64,000 nucleotides of DNA from Methanolobus halotolerans (GTDB taxonomy: Archaea > Halobacteriota > Methanosarcinia > Methanosarcinales > Methanosarcinaceae): the NCBI RefSeq assembly GCF_004745425.1, contig NZ_PGGK01000004.1:1-64000 (forward strand), read 5' to 3'. Positions within the stretch are counted from its first letter, which is position 1; each line of letters opens with the position of its first letter. Of the stretch, positions 27,852 through 37,496 are shown one piece after another. The translations under genes and the position numbers were made by a program. Under the pieces are notes generated by a model that was given only the letters and a program-made list of their open reading frames with translations, had not been told where the DNA came from and ran no database searches.

Positions 27852-27975
27852 CAAACGATCACCAAATATCATTTAATCTAGGAATTTAAATTGTTGACGC
27901 TACAGGCAAGTTTTTATTTATAATGAAGGTTATTATAATTACTATCTTGAATAATGGCATGCAAGAGGGGACATA

Positions 27976-28875
27976 ATGGACAGTACCAAGACAATTCTGA
28001 AAACTGCAGTAAAACTTGCAGAAGATCTGGAGTCAACTGCTATAATAGTATCCGGGAATATCAGTCTTGAGGGTATCAGCACAGACATGCCCGTCTTTTT
28101 CAGTTCAAGAAGGTCAAAAAGCATAATTGACCATTTAGTATCCACCACTAAGCACAAAGAAGAAAAAATCAAAGGAATTGCTGACAGGGTTACACAGCAA
28201 GCCACTGGAAAGATCAATCACATAGAAGATATATCCGCTACCGAGTACATGCTGGGAGAACTGGAGGAGGGATTGGTGATAGGTATTATTGAAACGACCG
28301 ATTCCATTGCCGTAATTGTTCATAATCTTGAAGATAACCAGCTAGTGAAGTCGTTGAAAACATGCGAGGAAAGACTGCCTTCGGAGTTAATGCGCTCGGT
28401 CCTGAGAATAGCTTTTGATATATCAAGCACCGGGCGCGAAGGTAAACCAATAGGCACGGCTTTTATTCTGGGAGATGTTGAAGAAGTGATGGTACGCTCT
28501 CACCAGATCATTCTCAATCCGTACGTCGGCCATAAGGATGAGGACCGGGACATTCTGAATAAGAAAAACTGGGAATCAGTTAAAGAATTTGCGCAGCTTG
28601 ACGGTGTCTTCATAGTATCCGATGAAGGGAAAATGGAAGCTGCAGGAAGATATCTGGATATTGATGCAAGAGATATCCGACTGGACAAGGGACTTGGCGG
28701 TCGACATGTATCGGCTGCTGCTATTACAAGGGACACCGTAGCCATAGCAATAACAGTTTCGGAATCTGGCGGACTTATTCACGTGTACATGGATGGAAAA
28801 GAGCTGATGTCCATAGAGTCCACTGAAAGGGCAATGTGCTGCAATAATGTCAAAAAAGGATGTCAAAACCACTAA
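27976..28875 (+). CDS. dacZ: Diadenylate cyclase (DacZ type)
   Basis: 299 residues. The C-terminal DAC domain shows DGVFIVSDEGKMEAAGRY and GLGGRHVSAAA, the archaeal forms of the DGA and RHR active-site motifs. The N-terminal 160 residues form the alpha/beta domain seen in DacZ proteins. It makes c-di-AMP from two ATP, a signal linked to potassium and osmotic balance in euryarchaea. Start at ATG 27976 is preceded by GAGGGGAC. A terminator hairpin follows at 28883-28906. Confidence 0.88.
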   Translation: MDSTKTILKTAVKLAEDLESTAIIVSGNISLEGISTDMPVFFSSRRSKSIIDHLVSTTKHKEEKIKGIADRVTQQATGKINHIEDISATEYMLGELEEGLVIGIIETTDSIAVIVHNLEDNQLVKSLKTCEERLPSELMRSVLRIAFDISSTGREGKPIGTAFILGDVEEVMVRSHQIILNPYVGHKDEDRDILNKKNWESVKEFAQLDGVFIVSDEGKMEAAGRYLDIDARDIRLDKGLGGRHVSAAAITRDTVAIAITVSESGGLIHVYMDGKELMSIESTERAMCCNNVKKGCQNH

Positions 28876-28882
28876 AAAAAAA

Positions 28883-28906
28883 GTTGTGCCGGCAAGGAGC
28901 CGGAAC
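28883..28906. terminator. Bidirectional terminator hairpin between dacZ and the YaaH-family gene
   Basis: CCGGC (28889-28893) pairs with GCCGG (28899-28903), with flanking GTT/AAC. An A run (28873-28882) lies on the left and T-rich sequence on the right, so it can serve the two convergent genes. Confidence 0.6.
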
Positions 28907-28929
28907 TTTATATCTATATCCGTTCTGTT

Positions 28930-29490
28930 TTAGTAGGGAATCTTTATCTTACCCACTTCATCCATGATCAATGCAATTGCTGTGTAGAGTGAAGCAAGAC
29001 CAAGCAGAAGGGTTATTATTCCCGCTACCATTCCACCGACAAGAGCAATGCTGAAGAAAGTAAGATCCAGCAATATGAAGGTCACTATTATTGCCTTTAC
29101 ACCGATCTTAAAGGTCACGATTGTCAGCAGGGTTGCTATGATACCCCAGATTATCAGGTACCAGAAATTAGCAGCGACGCTAATTGGATCCATTACACCG
29201 CCAAATATGCCTATTGTTGTGGCTATCTGGATAAATGCCCATGAGAACCAGAACAATGCGAACGCACCGAAAGCAGATGCACCAAATGTGTCACCTTTTC
29301 TCCAGAGTTCGATACTGGCAAACAGCTGAGCAAAACCACCCAGGAATATAGCTGTTGAAACTACCATTACAGCATCAGCAAATACTCCCATGATCAATAA
29401 TCCAAGGAATGTTGCTGCAAATCCAAGACCAAAGAAGCCCAGTGGTGCCGGACTTGCGGTCGTATCTTTTATAATTACTTCTCCATCCAT
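28930..29490 (-). CDS. GPR1/FUN34/YaaH-family (acetate uptake type) transporter
   Basis: 186 residues, six membrane helices. The signature SPAPLGFFGLGFAATFLGL near residues 13-31 matches the NPAPLGL motif of this family, and FGASAFGAFALFWFSWAF is the second conserved block. Members such as SatP and archaeal AceP carry acetate or ammonium. In a methylotrophic methanogen the likely role is acetate uptake for biosynthesis. It is monocistronic with a long AT-rich upstream region. Confidence 0.88.
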   Translation of the reverse strand: MDGEVIIKDTTASPAPLGFFGLGFAATFLGLLIMGVFADAVMVVSTAIFLGGFAQLFASIELWRKGDTFGASAFGAFALFWFSWAFIQIATTIGIFGGVMDPISVAANFWYLIIWGIIATLLTIVTFKIGVKAIIVTFILLDLTFFSIALVGGMVAGIITLLLGLASLYTAIALIMDEVGKIKIPY

Positions 29491-30085
29491 AGTTAATCAC
29501 TTCCCTAACATAGATTTTAATAATTGTAAACCAATTCAATATTTTAATTAGTCAATATAACTGACATTTAAGGCTCCAAAATCTAATAGCCAAATAATTC
29601 ATGATTGTAACTTTTTCAAATATATATTATCAGGTTTTACCAATGCTACCGTTTTCACCTCCTGATAATGACTTTGGCAAAGAGGTATATATCATTTTTG
29701 ATTATGAATAAATATGAAAAAGGATAATAAAGCTTTTTTTGAGAATAAAAAGAATTTAAACGGTATAATATGATTTTAAAGTTGATATAATGCTTTTTTT
29801 GTGAAATAAACAGAAAATACAGACTTTTACCAAAAGATTAATATCACATTATAAAAATAAAAACTGAAAAGTGTCTTTTAACAACATTTGTGAATTGTTT
29901 ATGCACAACCACTCCGAAATGTTTATTAAGTAGAAATAAATACAGATTTTTTTATTAAGACTCAGACACCAGATAAGAAAAGCATATTCAAGCATACTTT
30001 TTAAATCCAAATCCAAATGAATTACATTGAGGCATGCTCAAAAATATCAGACAGGTAGTTCTAAAGCCCGATCTTATTTTAAACC
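29491..30085. other. 595-base AT-rich intergenic region
   Basis: No credible reading frame, tRNA or strong hairpin was found. The right part lies downstream of pelota, the left part carries the promoter of the YaaH-family gene on the minus strand (TATA-like AATATATATTTG near 29619-29630). It is unusually long and AT-rich compared with its neighbours. Confidence 0.5.
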
Positions 30086-31126
30086 TTATATTTTAAACCT
30101 CAATAGTGCAGCAATGCCGCCAAGTGAAAGTAACTTATGCCCAGGTTCAAATATTGTACTAAAGATCACAAGATTCCCCCTGGAACGTTCAACCGACTGA
30201 AGAAAATTATCGATATCCCCTTTTTCCCTTTCCGTACGAAGGAATTCGTCGGCAACGAGCAAGGTTTCAATTGCTCCGAAATTCTGAGCGGACTTTACTT
30301 CATCAAATCCGTATGCGGCTTTTCCATCAGTAGATATCTCCCTGAGCAACTCATCCATAAGCCGGGATTCCCGGGCAATTCTGGACTCCTCCATTATCCT
30401 GTCAACAGCCCCCCTTTTCAATACTTCCTGAAAACCCGACATACCTACGGATGCTGTATCTTCGACTATAGCCCTTGAAGCCAGCTCCTGTTCTTTGGCA
30501 GTAAGATATTTCAGGAAATCTTCCTTTGTGAATCCGGGGCCTGCAACCACTATAGCTTCCGAACCGGAAGCTGCATGGACCAACTGGTCAGTTATCTCGT
30601 TGAAGAATACTTCCCTCAGGGTACCCTCTCCTTTTCCCGAAGACTGGGTAATATGAGAGTATAATTCTATACCGTAATGGCGCACAAGACCGATATCCGC
30701 ATCCCCTTCCTCAACGGCAACAATGACAACCTTAGGATGCCTGGAGGAAGCTTCAGCTTCATCGATACGTTCAATCTGGTCCTTCTTCCATTTTTTGATA
30801 ATAGAGACGTTGGTACCATCTTCTATATTAAGAGTGTGATAGGAACCTGCATCCATTCCATGCTCAATGACACCATGTATCCTCAATCTGTTGGAGAATC
30901 TGTGGAATTCCAGATCCTCTACTAATATACCAAGCCTGACATTTTTCTTCTCCACTTTTTCAGGCCTTATCTTATCGCTTGCCGAATCAGCTTTTCTCTT
31001 TGTCAGAGCAAAAACAAGGTCACCTTTCTCAATAATATACTTAAGATGCCACAGATCATCCAGGGTTTCGGGTGTGACGGCAATCTCACCTTCCCTTCCT
31101 TTCAGACTTCTTTTTGTAACGCGCAT
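30086..31126 (-). CDS. pelA: mRNA surveillance protein pelota
   Basis: 346 residues, eRF1-like but without a GGQ motif. The N-terminal domain (LKGREGEIAVTPETLDDLWHLKY shortened here to LKGREGEIAVTPETLDDL) is Sm-like; the central domain has VVAGPGFTKEDFLKYL; the C-terminal domain has FGAIETLLVADEFLR. With aABCE1 it rescues stalled ribosomes. The gene follows rqcH in the same direction 107 bases downstream, so both stalled-ribosome factors may be co-expressed. A 38-bp AAAT repeat lies directly upstream. Confidence 0.93.
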   Translation of the reverse strand: MRVTKRSLKGREGEIAVTPETLDDLWHLKYIIEKGDLVFALTKRKADSASDKIRPEKVEKKNVRLGILVEDLEFHRFSNRLRIHGVIEHGMDAGSYHTLNIEDGTNVSIIKKWKKDQIERIDEAEASSRHPKVVIVAVEEGDADIGLVRHYGIELYSHITQSSGKGEGTLREVFFNEITDQLVHAASGSEAIVVAGPGFTKEDFLKYLTAKEQELASRAIVEDTASVGMSGFQEVLKRGAVDRIMEESRIARESRLMDELLREISTDGKAAYGFDEVKSAQNFGAIETLLVADEFLRTEREKGDIDNFLQSVERSRGNLVIFSTIFEPGHKLLSLGGIAALLRFKI

Positions 31127-31137
31127 AGGATTACCTG

Positions 31138-31175
<38 letters not shown>

Positions 31176-31233
31176 CGGACGGCTTAACGATTACATCCGG
31201 CATTTAATCTACCGATCCACCATAACTGACACA

Positions 31234-33225
31234 TCAGATCTTTATGTCAGATTCTCCCGGAGGAATCATCATCGCGATCTTATCAGGAGATGCTATTTGT
31301 TTGACGAAGTTGACTTCCTTTAACTTATCCACATATATTTTGTATATCTTTTTCGCTATATCGTTCTGGTTGAACTTCCCCGGAACAAGTTCCACCACAT
31401 GCCTGCCATGCTCACTGACCGCTGACAGAGGACCGCCTATCACCCGGGTCTCAGCGCCAAGTTCCAGGGCTACAGCCGCACCAACCTGCACATCACGATA
31501 ATAATTGCGTTCTCCCCTTATAGCAAAAGAACCTTTCTTCAGATATTCACCGGACTCCGGGGTCTTTGAAACCTGTTCAGGCCTGACCCAGTAACAGTCT
31601 CCGCTGAACTGCCCAGATTTCCAGATGCTTGAGTATGATACCACAAACTCTGCAGCTTCCTGAAGAGTCTGTTCTGATACTTCCCCGCCCTGAACCTTGA
31701 TAACGGTCATGGGTGCTCCGGGAGCCTGAGTATGGAAAACTATGTCATTCTTGTCCATATACTTCTTAACGATCTCTTCATTGGTTTCGGCATCCCTTCC
31801 ACCAACAACCAGAAAACCTTCGGAAGAGAAGAACCACCTGAAGCGATCATACCAGTGTTTCTTAAGCCGAGCCTTCTGTTTATTCGAGGGCTTCTTTTCC
31901 CTTTTTTGCATAGCAAGTTTTGTATCTTCTATGGCCTTCAAGGCACCTTCCTTCTTCCGGTTCAGTTTTTTGGCCTTGTCATAATGGAACTGGGCATTCT
32001 GAGGGATAGTCAGCCTCATGTCGATAGTAGCATTGGTACCATCAAGGTCGAGTACTACCTTCCCGGAAGCCGAATCAATGCTGACTATATTTTTTGCAGC
32101 AGGTAAAGTACCTTTTGCCTCTTTCAGTATCTTCCTGATCTCATCCCATGTATAGCCTTTTTGCCGGGCCTTATCGAGTACGGCGAGAACTTCTTCGATA
32201 TCAACATAATGAGCATATATTTTCTCAGCTATTTGGACCTGCTTTTCAGCATCCTTTCCGAAATTCTCTATTGCTTCCTGTTGTTTCTTTAAACGTCTCT
32301 CAAAAACATCGGTCTTCTCCTTCTTTACCGACTCTACTACGCCCCTGACCTCTTCAGCAGCCTTTTTACCAAAGAACTCATCGAGAGCCTTGTTGAAGGA
32401 CGGGAAGGAATCTTTTTCCAGGTCTGAGTACACACTGAGTTCAAAGGGTACAACATCGATGGGCTGAATCTCACCCTTTACATCCTTCTTCACGACACAA
32501 GGGCTCAGCTCCCCTTCCAGAAGAGGTGTGAACAGGCCTTTGAACGACCCGGCAAGAGCCGATATCTCATCATCGCCCAGTTCTTTAGCAGCAATGTTCT
32601 TTCCGACCCCTGACCTTAGGCATACTTCCTCAGCCAGTATCCCTCCAAGATTGAACCCTTTAGCGATAGTTCTTACAACATCCGAGTCAGACGAGGCAAA
32701 TTCCTCCCTGAGATCATCCACTCCTGCATCCACCGGGCTGATCTGAGCTTCCGGGTATTGGTATACCTCACCACTGCGGATCCTCCTTCCCCTGAAGGTC
32801 ACAGGCTTCATGGGAAGGATTATTTTCCTCTCCGCATCAAGCAGGACTATGTTGCCAGGGGAGAACAGTTCTGCAATCAGTATGGTATTTATTCCGCCAC
32901 GCACCAGGCCTATCTCGATAATCCTGTCAAAATCATACTGTTTGATATAAGTTATACGTCCCGCCATGATATGCTTTCTGAGCAGCATTGGGAAGGACTG
33001 GGGCAGTTTGGGACTCGGGCGTATGTGTTCACTCAGATGTGCACGTTTACCGGCCTCAATTATAAAATTATCTCTTCCCTTGTTGAAAACGAATATACTG
33101 ATACGCAGCTCCTCCGCTGCAGGCTGGTATATTTTACCGATCTTTGCATCTATGATAGAATTCTCACCTGAACTGAGTTCAAGCACTAGTGCAGCCACAT
33201 CGGCACTTGTCATTTCCTTCTTCAT
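31234..33225 (-). CDS. rqcH: Rqc2/RqcH (NEMF-like) ribosome quality control protein
   Basis: 663 residues from ATG 33225; the frame is open to 33321, but MKKEMTSADVAALVLEL is the family N terminus. NFACT-N domain with the tRNA-binding Asp-Arg in YDFDRIIEIG, helix-hairpin-helix and a long coiled coil (about 300-470), then the NFACT-R domain (WYDRFRWFFSSEGFLVVGGRDA, shown in part WFFSSEGFLVVGGRDA). In bacteria and eukaryotes these proteins bind split large subunits and add C-terminal tails to nascent chains. Its neighbour is pelota, which splits such ribosomes, so the locus is a ribosome-rescue unit. It is divergent from priS. Confidence 0.9.
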   Translation of the reverse strand: MKKEMTSADVAALVLELSSGENSIIDAKIGKIYQPAAEELRISIFVFNKGRDNFIIEAGKRAHLSEHIRPSPKLPQSFPMLLRKHIMAGRITYIKQYDFDRIIEIGLVRGGINTILIAELFSPGNIVLLDAERKIILPMKPVTFRGRRIRSGEVYQYPEAQISPVDAGVDDLREEFASSDSDVVRTIAKGFNLGGILAEEVCLRSGVGKNIAAKELGDDEISALAGSFKGLFTPLLEGELSPCVVKKDVKGEIQPIDVVPFELSVYSDLEKDSFPSFNKALDEFFGKKAAEEVRGVVESVKKEKTDVFERRLKKQQEAIENFGKDAEKQVQIAEKIYAHYVDIEEVLAVLDKARQKGYTWDEIRKILKEAKGTLPAAKNIVSIDSASGKVVLDLDGTNATIDMRLTIPQNAQFHYDKAKKLNRKKEGALKAIEDTKLAMQKREKKPSNKQKARLKKHWYDRFRWFFSSEGFLVVGGRDAETNEEIVKKYMDKNDIVFHTQAPGAPMTVIKVQGGEVSEQTLQEAAEFVVSYSSIWKSGQFSGDCYWVRPEQVSKTPESGEYLKKGSFAIRGERNYYRDVQVGAAVALELGAETRVIGGPLSAVSEHGRHVVELVPGKFNQNDIAKKIYKIYVDKLKEVNFVKQIASPDKIAMMIPPGESDIKI

Positions 33226-33323
33226 GCGAGGAGTATAACGTAAACAGAGACTATAAGTTTTATGTCGCATAAGACCAATTAGGACTACGCGCCCAGAGTC
33301 GGCCAACCGGAGAACATGCACTT

Positions 33324-34553
33324 ATGAATGAGAGAACACGGTCATTTCTTGTATCAAGATTCCAGGACTACTATTCGCAAGCCGAGCTGAAGCTGCCGCC
33401 GGAGTTCACATCAAGGGAATGGGGATTCCTGGAGTTCACTACCGGGGATACTTTCATGAGAAGACACAAAGAGTTCGGGTCGACCGGGGAACTGCACGAC
33501 TACCTCAGAGGAATTGGTCCTGCCCATGCGTATTATTCCGTGGCTTACTACGAGTACCCCGGTGCCCCGAAGATGAAAGAGAAGAACTGGCTCAAGGCAG
33601 ACCTGATATTCGATATAGACTCCGACCACCTGCCGGGAAAGATCAACTCATATGGGGATATGCTGGAAAAAGGAAAAAGAGAGACATTAAAGCTGCTGGA
33701 TTTCCTCATAGACGACTTCGGCTTCAGTGAGAATGATGTGCATGCCGTGTTTTCCGGAGGAAGAGGGTACCATTTCCACATCAGTGATCCTTCGGTACTC
33801 CCGCTAAAAAGCCCGGAAAGGCGCGAGATAGTAGATTATATCAGCGGAAAGCTCAGTCCGGAGATGCACTACAATAAAGAATGGCTTGTCGGAGAACATG
33901 GGAGCGGCACAGATACATTCAAGGGAAAGACAACGGTTCCTTACAAGTACATTTTGAAAAACTATGATACAGGCTGGGGTAAAAGAATCGCACATTATAT
34001 AGTGCAGTATCTGATAGCTGAGTCCGTAAAAGAGAACAAGAACATGTTCCGGGAGCTAAGGGAGCTCAAAGGGTTCGGGAAAAGCACTTCCAAAAGGTTC
34101 CAGGAACTTAAGAAAATATCGGAAAAGCCGGAGGTGCTCAGGAACATAGTTGATCACGGAAGACTGGATTTTGGTCACATCGATGATTTCCAGGATGTTG
34201 TCAGCCTGCTAATCAATCAGGCAGTGGAAAGATCAAAAGTCAATTTTGGCAGTACGCAGGTTGACGAACCTGTCACTGCAGATATTAAGCGCCTCATACG
34301 CCTGCCGGGGTCCCTTCACGGGAAATCCGGAATGAAAGTTACAGCACTGGGAATAGATGAGCTTGAAGCCTTCGAGCCCCTGAACGATGCAGTCATCTTC
34401 AGTGAAAAATCGGTAAAGATAAAAGTTATAAAACCATTTGCAGTTCAGATGAAAGGAAAAGACTTTGTACTGGAGGAAGGCATTCAGGAAGTCCCTGAAT
34501 ATGCCGCAGTCTACTTTATGTGCAGAGGTGTAGCAGAGTATGGATCGCACTGA
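33324..34553 (+). CDS. priS: DNA primase small (catalytic) subunit
   Basis: 409 residues. The catalytic Asp pair is in LIFDIDSDHLPG and the nucleotide-binding segment in FSGGRGYHFHISD. It makes RNA or DNA primers together with PriL, which is not in this window. The gene overlaps the GINS gene by 14 bases, a conserved archaeal pairing of replication factors. It opens a run of eight plus-strand information-processing genes. Confidence 0.94.
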   Translation: MNERTRSFLVSRFQDYYSQAELKLPPEFTSREWGFLEFTTGDTFMRRHKEFGSTGELHDYLRGIGPAHAYYSVAYYEYPGAPKMKEKNWLKADLIFDIDSDHLPGKINSYGDMLEKGKRETLKLLDFLIDDFGFSENDVHAVFSGGRGYHFHISDPSVLPLKSPERREIVDYISGKLSPEMHYNKEWLVGEHGSGTDTFKGKTTVPYKYILKNYDTGWGKRIAHYIVQYLIAESVKENKNMFRELRELKGFGKSTSKRFQELKKISEKPEVLRNIVDHGRLDFGHIDDFQDVVSLLINQAVERSKVNFGSTQVDEPVTADIKRLIRLPGSLHGKSGMKVTALGIDELEAFEPLNDAVIFSEKSVKIKVIKPFAVQMKGKDFVLEEGIQEVPEYAAVYFMCRGVAEYGSH

Positions 34554-35247
34554 ACTTAAGAATACACTCCGTGAAGAAAGCAGTTCTTCAATAAAAGCAA
34601 TCCACTCGGACTTCTTTCAGGAAGTTGCGGAATATGTAAAGGAGCTTGAGGAAGAAATAGTCCATATCGAGAACCCCAGGTCAGTGGAATCAAAGATGCT
34701 GGAGGATGAATTGCAGAGTGCGATGACGGATGTCGAAGTCATATTCATCCGCCGCCTGAAAAAGACAATAGTCAGCGCCACCACAACCGCCTTTTCCAAT
34801 CGGGCCTCACAGGACATTAACAAACTCCTTCCCGAAGAAAGAAGAGTATACGATGCTGTGCTGTCAACAATAAATACCGCCCGCCAGGAGTTACTTGAAC
34901 CCATACTTGATCCGCAGGCCGTCAGCAGGCTCAGAAAGAGCAAGGAAGAAAGTTCAGCTCGGGATAGCACGGACAATATCGACAGGCCTGAAGGACCGGA
35001 GAAGGGAAATAAAGGAGTAAATATCAAAACAGAAACTGGCATGGATGTGCGGGAAAAAGAAGCGATAGGCAAAAGTAATATAAATGAAGAATTCGTTGTT
35101 GTGCGAATACTAGATAACCTGCCCACTTTCAAGGCTATGGATAATCGAAATTACACACTACGTGCAGAAGACGTCGTTGTTTTACCTGCCCTGAACGCAA
35201 AAGGGCTTGTCAAACGCAATGTGGCACAGATAATCACAACTAATTAA
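34540..35247 (+). CDS. GINS replication complex subunit (Gins51/15 type)
   Basis: 235 residues. An N-terminal helical A domain (about 1-125; INKLLPEERRVYDAVLSTI is typical), a charged, low-complexity linker (about 130-185) and a small beta-rich B domain at the C terminus (VVVRILDNLPTFKAMDNRNY, AEDVVVLPALNAKGLVKRN). The A-B order is that of Gins51. In archaea it works with MCM and a Cdc45/RecJ-like protein as the replicative helicase complex. Confidence 0.85.
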   Translation: MDRTELKNTLREESSSSIKAIHSDFFQEVAEYVKELEEEIVHIENPRSVESKMLEDELQSAMTDVEVIFIRRLKKTIVSATTTAFSNRASQDINKLLPEERRVYDAVLSTINTARQELLEPILDPQAVSRLRKSKEESSARDSTDNIDRPEGPEKGNKGVNIKTETGMDVREKEAIGKSNINEEFVVVRILDNLPTFKAMDNRNYTLRAEDVVVLPALNAKGLVKRNVAQIITTN

Positions 35248-35273
35248 CTTAAAACTTATTCAAGGTGTAGATA

Positions 35274-35552
35274 ATGAAGATCCCGAAGAGATTTAAAACA
35301 TATTGCCCTTCATGTAAGAAGCACACGGAAGTCGTTGCAGAAAGAGTGAAGAAGGGAAAAGCATCGTCATTAACACATATCGAAAGGCAAAAGAAACGCC
35401 AGACAGGACTCGGTAACAGTGGGAAATTCTCAAAGGTGCCCGGAGGAGATAAACCCACCAAGAGAATATGGCTTAGATATAAATGCACAGAATGCAACAA
35501 GTCCCACCAGAGACCATGTTTCAGAGCAAAGAAGTTCGAATTCGCGGAGTGA
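35274..35552 (+). CDS. rpl44e: Ribosomal protein L44e
   Basis: 92 residues, large-subunit protein near the E site. Zinc-binding cysteines are in YCPSCKKH and [28 protein letters not shown] is the invariant start. It is followed by rps27e after five bases. Confidence 0.97.
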   Translation: MKIPKRFKTYCPSCKKHTEVVAERVKKGKASSLTHIERQKKRQTGLGNSGKFSKVPGGDKPTKRIWLRYKCTECNKSHQRPCFRAKKFEFAE

Positions 35553-35557
35553 TATGA

Positions 35558-35734
<177 letters not shown>

Positions 35735-35745
35735 AGTGATTCATA

Positions 35746-36543
35746 ATGGATAGAAACAATTGGCCCGAAAGCGGAGATTTCGTTGTATGTACCGTTAAGG
35801 ACGTAACGGACTTTGGTGCATACACGACGCTCGAGGAGTATGATGGAAAGGAAGGGTTCATCCATATCTCCGAGATTAAGGCCGGATGGGTCAAGTATGT
35901 CAGGGACTACGTACGCGAAGGACAAAAGATCGTCTGTAAAGTCCTGAACGTGGATTCATCCAGAAGACATATAGACCTGTCACTTAAAGATGTGAACGAG
36001 CATCAAAGGCGTGCTAAGATCCAGGAATGGAAAAACGAGCAGAAAGCTTCCAAATGGCTCCAGTTCGTTGCAGAAGAAACAAATACCGACACCGAAGAGA
36101 TGCAGGCCATCAGCCGGCAACTTGTGGAACACTTCGGCAGCCAGTATGCAGCTTTTGAAGAAGCTGCCATGGTCGGCATCAATGCCTTCAACGAGGTCAA
36201 GCTGAACCAGAAAATTGCCGACAGCATCGCCCAGATCGCCCAGAATAACATCAAACTGCCATTTGTAGATATCGCAGGTTATGTCGACCTTACATGCAGT
36301 CTTCCCGAAGGCATTGATGCGATAAAGACTGCCCTTGAAGCAGCTAACGAAGTAAAGGAAGATGAAGTACGTATTGACATCAGTTACACTGGTGCACCCA
36401 GATACAGAATAAAGGTTATCGCTCCGGATTATAAGAAAGCGGAAGCTGTGCTGAAGAAGTCTGCCGATATTGCCATTGAGACTATTGACGAACTTGGTGG
36501 AAAAGGCGAATTCCACAGACATAATGATGCTGTAAAGGCGTGA
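35746..36543 (+). CDS. Translation initiation factor aIF2 subunit alpha
   Basis: 265 residues: N-terminal S1 RNA-binding domain (DFVVCTVKDVTDFGAYTTL, GFIHISEI), central helical domain and C-terminal alpha/beta domain that contacts the gamma subunit. It brings initiator Met-tRNA to the small subunit. The gene is 12 bases after rps27e and is followed by nop10. Confidence 0.96.
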   Translation: MDRNNWPESGDFVVCTVKDVTDFGAYTTLEEYDGKEGFIHISEIKAGWVKYVRDYVREGQKIVCKVLNVDSSRRHIDLSLKDVNEHQRRAKIQEWKNEQKASKWLQFVAEETNTDTEEMQAISRQLVEHFGSQYAAFEEAAMVGINAFNEVKLNQKIADSIAQIAQNNIKLPFVDIAGYVDLTCSLPEGIDAIKTALEAANEVKEDEVRIDISYTGAPRYRIKVIAPDYKKAEAVLKKSADIAIETIDELGGKGEFHRHNDAVKA

Positions 36544-36556
36544 TGTATTTTTGGGG

Positions 36557-36709
36557 TTGAAGATTCACAGGTGTAAGAGCTGCGGCAGATACACACTTGA
36601 AGAGAAATGCCCGGTGTGTGGCTCCCTGACAGTGGATCCACGACCGGCAAAATACTCTCCAAAGGACCCATATGGGAAATACCGGAGACTGGCCATAAAG
36701 GAAGAATGA
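36557..36709 (+). CDS. nop10: H/ACA ribonucleoprotein protein Nop10
   Basis: 50 residues from TTG at 36557 (TTG 36551 is in frame and possible). The sequence is KIHRCKSCGRYTLEEKCPVC followed by PAKYSPKDPYGKYRR, the family's zinc ribbon and C-terminal helix. It is a core protein of H/ACA pseudouridylation complexes. Placed, as usual in archaea, between aIF2-alpha and a PAC2 gene. The start is not ATG. Confidence 0.94.
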   Translation: MKIHRCKSCGRYTLEEKCPVCGSLTVDPRPAKYSPKDPYGKYRRLAIKEE

Positions 36710-36712
36710 TCA

Positions 36713-37483
36713 ATGAAGGGGACTAAAGTAGTTCGGTTGCAAGAGGAAGTAAAGGTCAATGATCCGATCTTCCTGGTAGGACTCCCGGGCGTAGGCCATG
36801 TAGGGAAGCTGGTTGCAGAACATCTGATAGAAGAACTTGATGCCGAAAAGATCATCGAGATATACTCACATCATTTTCCACCGCAGGTTCTTGTAGATGA
36901 GAACAGCGAGATTCATGTGGTCAACAATGAAATATATGTCTGCTCTACTGGTAAGTCAGATATTGTAATACTTGTCGGAGACCATCAGAGTTCTACGGGA
37001 GAAGGGCATTATGAGCTTTGTGACCTGTATCTGGACATAGCAGAGGAATTCGGAGCACAGCGAATCTATACGCTGGGAGGTTTTCCAACCGGACAACTCA
37101 CCTACTCAGAAGAGGTACTTGGAGCCGTCAACAACCCGGAGCTTACTGATGAACTTAAAAAGGCAGGTGTCGTTTTCAAAGAGAACGAACCCGGAGGAGG
37201 AATTGTTGGTGCTTCCGGCCTTATACTGGGTTTGAGCAAGTTCAGGAACATCGATGCAGCATGCCTGATGGGACTTACTTCAGGATACCTAGTTGATCCG
37301 AAAAGTGCACAGTCACTATTGAAGGTCATATGCAGTATTTTCGACATAGAGATTGACGAAGGCCCTCTTGAGGAACGTGCAAAGGAGATGGAAAAGATCG
37401 TTGCCAGGCTAAAAGAGGTAGAGCAGCAGCAACAGGGAATACCGGAAGCCATAAGGGATGAGGACCTGAGATATATAGGCTGA
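36713..37483 (+). CDS. PAC2-family protein (proteasome assembly chaperone-like)
   Basis: 256 residues. FLVGLPGVGHVGKLVAEHLI and the segment YTLGGFPTGQ mark the PAC2 family, called COG2047 in archaea. Eukaryotic relatives help assemble the 20S proteasome; the archaeal members (PbaB-like) have related roles. A C-terminal acidic coiled segment (RAKEMEKIVARLKEVEQQQQ) follows the domain. It starts 4 bases after nop10. Confidence 0.88.
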   Translation: MKGTKVVRLQEEVKVNDPIFLVGLPGVGHVGKLVAEHLIEELDAEKIIEIYSHHFPPQVLVDENSEIHVVNNEIYVCSTGKSDIVILVGDHQSSTGEGHYELCDLYLDIAEEFGAQRIYTLGGFPTGQLTYSEEVLGAVNNPELTDELKKAGVVFKENEPGGGIVGASGLILGLSKFRNIDAACLMGLTSGYLVDPKSAQSLLKVICSIFDIEIDEGPLEERAKEMEKIVARLKEVEQQQQGIPEAIRDEDLRYIG

Positions 37484-37496
37484 AGGTGTCCGATGA

